Origin: Alentia gelatinosa
Lineage: Eukaryota > Annelida > Polychaeta > Phyllodocida > Polynoidae
Reading direction: 5' to 3'
Assembly: GCA_950022655.1 (NCBI GenBank)
Contig: OX465581.1
Span: forward strand, 27,189,300-27,253,299
DNA length: 64,000 nt
This document shows positions 56,772-64,000 of the stretch, one piece after another. Position numbers and translations under genes: made by a program. The notes below the pieces were generated by a model. It worked only from the letters and a program-made list of their open reading frames with translations. It was not told where the DNA came from and made no database searches. Numbering within the stretch: the stretch's first letter is position 1; every line of letters begins with the position of its first letter.

Positions 56772-59700
56772 CTGGGCAAAGACAAAGTTGACCTTTATAT
56801 AAGAAACAATCCTTAATCAAGGCTGACTCGTTTAAAACAGATGCGTGAGAATGTCAGGGAAAGTGGAGAGTGGGGAGCAAAATTAAAGCTTTTGACCTCT
56901 CTTACAAAAAAAGTGAATTAAGAACGTCCTTAATAAGCGAGGAAGATGTGGGTGGTGCAGGGTCATGCCCTGCTCGGGTTATTTTACAACCAAGTGTACA
57001 ATTTGTTAAAATGTGGTTTAGATATTGTTTTTCACACTGCGTGTGTTTTTATCTTTTGTCCGAACTTCGTTGTCCAAGTATGTTAAAAAATCTACAAGAG
57101 CCCTTCTGATATTCTTGGACCAAAATTTCAAAGATCCATTGAAGAATTCGCAACTTTAGACAATGTTTGAGAGCAATAATGAATTTGAGTTCAACTATGG
57201 CCATATCCTCTGAGATTGGGCTGGTGAAATACAAACGGGAATGCGTAATTCAATCCTGACAATTTAATAAATATGTGTTTAGATAGTCTTTCGTATTATG
57301 ACTTTGAAAATCACTCATTTCTGATCCAGATATGAAAGTCTTAAGTTTATAGATTCATGAATTACCTTAGTATTTCATCAAAGGATATCTGCAGTGATGT
57401 AATTAAACCCTGAGACACATCTTCCCGAATAGCATATTTTACATTATAGAAAATCCTAAACCTGATCCTTTGTCGATCTGTTTCATATCCTGACCAAGAA
57501 ATAAGAGGGAACTTGGCACTGCTGAACTCCTTCTAAAACGGTGGCGCCCCCTGTTGGGGAACGAATGAACCAACTATCTTCATCCAACCGGAAATATTTC
57601 ACGAATATTACATCTTTATGTCTGGTAGCATGTATTCCTTGTTTTGTTACACGTGCGATGCCAAGCTACAAAGTTTCATGTGATCGGGTGCAATTCACAC
57701 ACATATTGCAACAACTGTTAGGACCGCTGATTCTATATTACAATAGCGAAATTTATAGGAATATATAATTTCATACTATAAGAAGAGAAGGAATAGGTGT
57801 AGACAAGCAAATTCTATTATTTAATTCTGGCCAATCCATGCTAACCGCCCTTTTCAATTCCGGCTTAGAGCCTGATCTTTGAGATGCTACACTGTGGCAT
57901 GAGAAAGGTAGTTATCAACCTTGGTAGTTTAAACTTCATTTCGACGTTACTTCTTGTTTTGATCAAGATCGTATCGATCCTCCTATCTTTCCTTGCAATT
58001 CTCAAGTATAATAGACGACTAAGTACTGTTTATCCTTTTTACTTATTTTATTTTATCATTAAGATGATAAGATAAAGTGTTATATCCTGGCAAATTCATT
58101 AAGTCAGGCTATTAACTGAAAGAAATAAGGGATTAAAATCAAAATTTTCTTCAAATTCTACAACATTTTACTATATTTTTCTATATAGTTTGCTATATAC
58201 ATGTCAATCACCTCTCCTTTCCTTTATTTTATTGTCTTATTGCCGCATTTTATGTTTGACTTTACTGTTCATCAGATCAGCTCAGTCCTGCTCCCTGTTA
58301 ATATTCTACAACAGTGTGCTATGTCTCATGTGAGTGCTGCCATCTACGGATAGGAAATTAAACCACCACAGCATCAACCAGACCATGTGCTTCACTGTCT
58401 CTGAGGTAATCACCAAATAACTTCCAATCCATCAAACATGAGAACACAACAGACTGATATATACATGCATTCGTTACCTTGCAAGCTTCTTGTGTCCCCT
58501 TTCAGGCGACCGGATGGCACTATGGATAAGAAGCTGGTTTATGACGTCTCTCTGTTAAATAGCAAATATGAAAGTGTTATATGTCCACCCTCACTCATGA
58601 AGTTAAGTGATAAGTAATGGTTGACGGCAAAAGAGGTAACAGACATTGTCTTCCTCCACCACAAAAAGTTATGGAACTTACGCATAAAAATGTTTGAAAC
58701 ATATTTCACCATAGTTCAACTTTGCCAGAGTCTTTTGGCCCCAGAACTTGTTTTATCCATCCTTTTCTACCAGAGGTTTATACCCCGAATCTTTAGAAGG
58801 CAAATACGTTGTTGACGAAGTAGTTCTGCGGAATACGCGTAGAAAATAAGTACATAAGAAGTAGATAATATGTTATAGAGGCCCAACCGGGCTATAGATT
58901 ACAATGTTTAATACCAGGGGATACGTTATGTAATGACACCGAACTTCCCCTGTACCCGACAGATTTCCAGCTACTCAAATTGGAGAACATGGCAACCCTC
59001 GTATGATAAGATAATCAACATACTTAAATGATGGCATCGAATAAGAAATAATAAACTATCATACATAGAGGATATGCCATTCAAGTTATAAACGTAATAG
59101 TTAAACGTGTGTCTTACTTGTGCAGCACTCCCTCCTATGGTGTTTGTCTCATAACGAATGGGCATGATGAGGTCAACAACTTTCCCAAAGTCCTCATTGT
59201 CCCAGGCCAATAGAGCCTCACAGAGAGGTGCAGTTACCCGCTGTGCAACCTGACGATATTCTGTCTGCTTTGACCCACTCCTGATAAAGAAAGTTCCATT
59301 GTCAACTATCATATTGTTAACAAACATCATAGAACTTGCATTAATCAGTTCTTCAGAAGTGTGACATATATATGTACATTGTCTTCAGAGTGAATTTTAG
59401 GTAATTAAATTATTATTTGATTATTGCGACATGTTCTTGTGTAGCATGGTACTTTGATACTATAGTAATGTAACGTCCATGTTCAAGGGCCACGAGCATA
59501 ATTAATAGAGTACAAGGTATATTATGCTGTCAGGTGAAAGATAAAGGTCGCTATTACTATACTATGGGTTATAGACATAGACCACAGTTCCAAAGAAATT
59601 AATATGTTTGACTCATGAAAAGCAGAGATGAGTAAAACAAAATGCACCTTACAGAATCAACGGCATGATATCTCATGATTAAGTGCCAGACATGAGTGCC

Positions 59701-62700
59701 GTATTGGATTATACATGCTAAAGCAGCCCCTTGAAATTATCTGATACATGTGGGACTCACTTGATGAACTCCCGCATAGACTCGAGCATCTCCTCTGCCG
59801 CTTTCCTGTGTTTGGCACCAAGACAGCCCATCATGCAGTGGATGTCTCCAAATCCCAAGACATGGTTGTCTGTGTGATCTTTGATTAAGTCAAAGGCATC
59901 TTTCCATCTGTTTCCTACGTCCACGCCTATTCAAATTCATTGAAGCGTGACAATAATAAATCTTTGTTTTCTAAGTTATATATTCTATTGTGCATGAACT
60001 AATTTCTGCAAAATTCTCCCAGTTGACTTCCAACTGGTGAATTCCAGCTTAAATTGTCCCATTATTGAACTGGAACATATGTAAATAATATAAGACTTGG
60101 AAAATATCTTAGAAATCCGAGGCCAGTTCCTACCCTCATTCGTATTATTCCAGTCGGGACTCGACCGCTCTAAACACGCATAATACAACATTATAAATGA
60201 ATTTTAGGAACTGAACGATCTCTATATATCAACAATATTGTTAAAATACTTTTATTCTGACTTATACTATAAGCTTTGACAATACCTTCCATTTCCAAGC
60301 GGAGAAGAATAGATGTCCTATCCTCAGCGTGGAACATGTTGTCGTTATATTTGGTTAACTGTAATTAATGAATTCCTGTTTTAATTTTAGTGTTTTACGT
60401 ATTACTATCGTTTTGTTTTATATATATTTCACAATTGCATAAATCATATTGATAGTAGATGTAACTGTAAAACGTAAGACGTTTTTAGGACTTAGAATAA
60501 CAATATTTGATATGACTAGAGATTTGTCTGTTTATGTAGCGTAGAATTACACCTTTATGTGCTTACCTCTGTATCAATGTAGCTAAGAGCAGCATCAAGG
60601 TCCCCCTGGAAATTTAAATGTGAAAATGTGAAATGAAGAGAAGTAAGTCTTTTTGGACAATATCTATATCAGCTGACATTGGGAATCATTTCTCCTTTGA
60701 AAGGGGATTATTACGATTCAACCTGTTCACTCAGGTTGTACTGTAGAAAGTTCAGTAAAATATACAGGATACTACCGTAATCACGGATAGCATATAACTA
60801 ATATGATGTGCAATTCTTTACCATATATTTGGTATCACAAAACGGTGTTCAACTGTAAACATATTCAGAACCATAATCCACCGAATGTACGGTCAGTTTA
60901 CAGTATGGAACTGTAAATATGGATATATTAGATACACTTAGATTAACTCCAATATCAGCAACAAAACAAAATGCTAGAGTTAACTTTATCGAAATGTGTA
61001 ATAGATCTTGATTTGGCTACTGTAAGCTTTCTACCATTTAAACTACATTCTCAAGTTTTAATGACATTGATATCATCATGAGGATTGAACACCACTTCCA
61101 TAGGACATTTCTAAGACATAGGTAGGATTGATTTCATAGCACCATATCAAATGGAGTCTTGTGCTGTCAGATTCTCATAAGTATTCCTGCGATATAGTCT
61201 GCACCGATTACGTAAGAGTTTAAAAACGTAGATGTTAAAATATCATTGATAATAATGATCAATGATATTTATAAGCCAATATGCTGCTAGGGAATGTATG
61301 ATGGTAGCCATCACAAAATATTCACGATTGTATTCATATATTCAATACCTCCAAGGGCCGTCCATAAAATATGTACGCACTGATCAGTGGTGGGAGGGGT
61401 TCAAGAATTTAGGAAATTTTGTGTATTCATCTTCTTCATTCTATTGTACACAAGATTGGGAAGAGGGGTGGCAGGGTCTGAAATTTTAGAAATTTTGTGT
61501 ACATACCTCATGGATGGCTCCTAAATAAACATATCTTGAAACCCTCAGTAACAAAATTTATGGTACATGCATATCAAAGGGCTATTCATGTGGTATATTT
61601 CTTGCAGCTTTGCACTTTCATATTTACCGGTCTGAACCGTTATCCAAATATGGTTTATTGCAGTTAAGATTTATGGTCTGAGATATATTACAGGTTTAAA
61701 CCACTATCAAAATACTGTTTAGTACAGTTAGAATCTATGGTCAGAAATACATTACAGTCACCCATAAGATTTTAGGTATTTCCCTGACACCCCTGTTGCC
61801 AGGGAAAAACCCGTAAAAGAACTTTTTTTACAGTGTGTGTTACATTTTTGCAAAATGGAATTGTAAATAGCAGCAGATAACAGAATACAATGGAAATATG
61901 GATAGATGGACAGGTTAATTTAAGGTGGTGCTGCAATAACTGTTGTCCGACATCATGACGACTACACTTTGCGTCAACCAAAGCAGAAGGTAAATAATTC
62001 CATATTTATTTACATTTACTCAAAAAGACGAACTAGTCCGAACTCTTCTACATGATATGGTGTTTTATTTTTTCTATTTGATTCTGGTTTTCGTGGGGAG
62101 TTTTTACCTCTCACCCTGTGGGGTGCAGTGTGGTATTTACTCTTTTCAAATGAGAAAAAAAATTCTCATCTACATGATATATCAGTTTTTTTAAATGGAA
62201 TCTCTACGTTGATTACTCAAGGAAATACGAAGTTATATTTGTGGAGTGCCCAGATGTGCTGTAGGCAGACTCGACACACTTTCAAAAGACATAACCGCCT
62301 ATAACTGGACCACCACACGGGGGCCATGGTTTTATGTCAAAAACTTGTCTAGCATAAATATACATGCTCCATATAAGAATACTGGTTCGTAGCCAACAAG
62401 GCCGGAAAGATTAAAGAAGAAACCAACAAGTTTTAGTCAAAGTCGTCCTTCCCCACGAGTTTGATGCAGAGTGCCATAAACGAGGCGATACGGAGTGAAT
62501 ATTCCGTAGCTATCAAACCAGTTAGAGAACGATGAGTTCGACCAAAATGAGTTGCCTTCTGTATTTATCTCACCACTGTACACACTAAATGAATGGATGA
62601 CACACAGGATGTAGACCATGGAGAACAGACTGCAATACTCATAGGGGAACATGGAGAACAATGTTAAGTCTATGGGACAAAAATTCTATTCTTTCCGAGA

Positions 62701-63539
62701 GTGTCCATTGAAGAATGTGGAGGGTGAAGTCACGTGGGGATGGGATCATGTGACGACTGTAGAAAGGGTTGGAGATGTAGCCTCTCCCATGCATATTATC
62801 ACCAACGAGGTGGTCACAATGATACACGGTTTTCAGTGCAACACACCGTGATCACCGTATGTTGTACTTTTGACAGCAAGTTTTGATAGCAATCCAATCG
62901 GCCTGTCTAGAGTTCTGTAGACTTCCCTTCATATCTTCGTACTCATGTCATGTCACTTTTCTAGATAAAGTCTTAGATACTTGAAATATGACAGTTATAA
63001 TTGTTACTTTCATTAAACGTAAATAGATAAGCTTATTTGCGTTTTACAACAACATAATCCACCAGGATTGCCGGATGTGCCTGCCGGTAGCCAGTGTACT
63101 TAGCCGCAGTAGCTATCACATGCCATCTGGACTGTCATCTCTCCATCACATTCCCATTAAAGTACTAGTATATGTGTAGTCTATTCTTTTTGGGATGAAT
63201 AGAGATAAACATGTAGAGAAACACATGCACATATATACGTAGCAGCCTTACAATTCTACCCTACCTGTATTCTTTAAATGAGGAACAATTCATAATTTAC
63301 TGAAGGCTCCAGGTATGTTTTTCTCTTCTTGGAATGGTGGTCACGAATGACAGTATTTATATAATTGCACCTGAATAGACACCTAGAAGTAATGAATGAA
63401 GCACATACTCCATGACCCCTCAGAGAATTTTACAATTTTTAATTCTGAAATATGTTGGACCATGCGGGCATTATCTTACCTTTTCTATGTAATAAAGGAC
63501 GAGGTGCCAGTGAATGTGGCAGGCAATCATCTGGTTTGT
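56684..63539 (-). CDS. TTC38: TTC38-like tetratricopeptide repeat protein, C-terminal half (7 exons)
   Basis: Seven minus-strand exons join in phase: 63,480-63,539; 60,567-60,605; 60,286-60,358; 59,761-59,926; 59,118-59,280; 58,478-58,551; 56,684-56,771. Together they give 220 residues and a stop, against about 460-470 for the whole protein, so the N-terminal half lies beyond the window. Diagnostic phrases in order: CHIHWHLVLYYIEK, GDLDAALSYIDTE, LLRLEMEGVDVGNRW, DIHCMMGCLGAKH, PLCEALLAWDNEDF, PIRYETNTIGGSAAQ, RDVINQLLIHSAI and ERKAQKDTPLTARL. The order and spacing match TTC38, a cytosolic or mitochondria-associated TPR protein of unclear function in animals, with bacterial relatives. All splice sites are GT-AG and every split codon resolves to a sensible residue, so it looks functional. 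The largest intron holds a 1.1-kb DNA transposon. Confidence 0.92.
58478..58551 (-). CDS. TTC38: TTC38-like exon 6 of 7
   Basis: 74 bp after acceptor TTTAACAG; donor GTAACG. Encodes RDVINQLLIHSAIRSPERGH and KKLA plus two bases of arginine. Confidence 0.9.
59118..59280 (-). CDS. TTC38: TTC38-like exon 5 of 7
   Basis: 163 bp after acceptor CTTTATCAG; donor GTAAGA. Completes the lysine codon, then VAQRVTAPLCEALLAW, FGKVVDLIMPIRYE and GGSAAQ, ending in phase 0. Confidence 0.92.
59761..59926 (-). CDS. TTC38: TTC38-like exon 4 of 7
   Basis: 166 bp after acceptor TTGAATAG; donor GTGAGT. Completes the glycine codon, then VDVGNRWKDAFDLI, HVLGFGDIHCMMGCLGAKH and EEMLESMREFI, ending two bases into a lysine codon. 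Confidence 0.9.
60286..60358 (-). CDS. TTC38: TTC38-like exon 3 of 7
   Basis: 73 bp, starting in phase 0 after ATTACAG and ending one base into a glycine codon at GTATTG. Contains HAEDRTSILLRLEMEG. Confidence 0.88.
60567..60605 (-). CDS. TTC38: TTC38-like exon 2 of 7 (39 bp)
   Basis: A 39-bp micro-exon encoding GDLDAALSYIDTE, phase 0. Acceptor ATTTCCAG, donor GTAAGC. It follows IEK without a gap. Confidence 0.88.
60739..61835. mobile_element. Non-autonomous DNA transposon, copy 2, in TTC38 intron
   Basis: Same orientation, length class and interior as 27,148-28,270. The left end is more worn (TACTGTAGAAAGTTCAGTA); the right end keeps TTTTTTTACAGTG. It lies within the 2.87-kb intron, about 130 bases upstream of the 39-bp exon in gene direction terms (intron side). 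Confidence 0.82.
63480..63539 (-). CDS. TTC38: TTC38-like exon 1 of 7 in window
   Basis: 60 bp, phase 0 at both ends. Acceptor TTTCTCAG, donor GTAAGAT. Encodes TNQMIACHIHWHLVLYYIEK, the conserved C-H-x-x-WH segment. Confidence 0.9.
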
Positions 63540-64000
63540 CTGAGAAATATGAGAGACAGATACAGCATCAGCAAGGTGAAATATTTCTGTTAGGTGTTTG
63601 TTTGTTTGTTTGTTTGTTGATTGTTTTTGTTGTTGTTGTTTTTTGGGGGGGCAGTTATAGTTTTACCTGTATTATCAATCATAAGGACCATTTTTGATGC
63701 ATTTCTGGATTGTGTGCATGTATTACAAATTTTGCATTTTCTGGTCTTATATAAAATGACAAGTATATACATGGGCCTCTGTCCACGTTTGTACTCTTGT
63801 ACGTCATAAGAGCTATACAATTGTAGCTGTATTACTCGCAAACATGAGACAGTGATAACACTGATCCTGATATTACGTTTTTAACAGAATGTTAAACCAT
63901 GTTCTCTGTCTAATTGAGTGGAAATGCTTTCTTCCATGTATTTATACATTCTATTTCCCGCTTTGACTAAAGTCGAAGCGATGATAAATGTGTCACTCAC
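63540..64000 (-). other. TTC38-like intron reaching the window edge
   Basis: No exon is seen here. The last bases, read on the minus strand, are GTGAGTGACAC, a strong donor consensus, so the preceding exon may end exactly at the window boundary. Confidence 0.4.
63595..63645. repeat. GTTT/GTT microsatellite followed by G run
   Basis: Repeated TTTG and TTG units, then eight G residues. It lies in the intron or 5' flank of the first TTC38-like exon in this window. Confidence 0.85.

Noticed and set aside
57049..57234. Minus-strand frame considered as the TTC38 last exon
   Set aside because: It does not match the family; the true last exon with matching phase and sequence was found at 56,684-56,771.
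62437..62661. Minus-strand frame inside the large TTC38 intron, considered as an extra exon
   Set aside because: The flanking exons join directly in phase and match the family without it.
1..64000. CRISPR array, rRNA, tRNA or bacterial operon
   Set aside because: No regularly spaced identical repeats with unique spacers, no recognisable structural RNA, and gene structure is eukaryotic.

Overview
The window is nuclear DNA of a metazoan, most likely a marine invertebrate such as a mollusc, brachiopod, amphioxus or hemichordate. I infer this from GT-AG introns, a split animal-type gene, long AT-rich spacers, and a repeat load of tyrosine-recombinase (YR) retrotransposons, CR1/Jockey-like LINEs and many small inverted-repeat DNA elements. 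There are no bacterial-style operons, rRNAs, tRNAs or CRISPR arrays that I can recognise. Most short open frames are chance.

The one host gene I can assign firmly is at the right end on the minus strand. Seven exons between 56,684 and 63,539 encode the C-terminal half of a TTC38-like tetratricopeptide-repeat protein. The splice phases join without conflict and the stop codon is present. The 5' half lies beyond the right edge, and the last bases of the window read as a donor site on the minus strand. The 2.9-kb intron holds one of two copies of a 1.1-kb DNA transposon.

Left end (1-5,812): the 3' two thirds of a well preserved Ngaro/PAT-like YR retrotransposon (Gag zinc finger, RT-RNase H, YR, split direct repeats). 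It ends in an AT microsatellite, followed by a worn RT piece of a second YR lineage and a minus-strand LINE fragment. From 6.7 to 12.7 kb there is a cluster of foldback and inverted-repeat elements and a CpG-rich patch. From 12.7 to 33 kb the sequence is mostly anonymous, with a candidate pair of small exons (13.6-13.9 kb), a YR fragment (20.4 kb), an inverted-repeat element (22 kb), a LINE endonuclease (23.2 kb), the first copy of a 0.6-kb dispersed repeat (24.9 kb), a 23-bp minisatellite and the first 1.1-kb DNA transposon (27 kb), and a decayed LINE (30 kb).

At 33.3-37.1 kb a fairly young LINE has landed inside the reading frame of an older Gag-like ORF, and the two halves still match up on either side. 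From 37 to 47 kb little is recognisable. From 48.7 to 53.5 kb two broken YR retrotransposons lie tail to tail, with a small inverted-repeat element cutting into the RNase H of the second. The second copy of the 0.6-kb repeat follows in inverted orientation at 54.5 kb.

The most interesting object is the first YR retrotransposon. Neither its RT-RNase H frame nor its YR frame has a usable ATG. Gag and pol share one frame split by a single TGA, and YR begins just past a TTT-TGA in the +1 frame, beside a splice-acceptor-like tract. All family calls rest on reading motifs by eye; no database search was possible.
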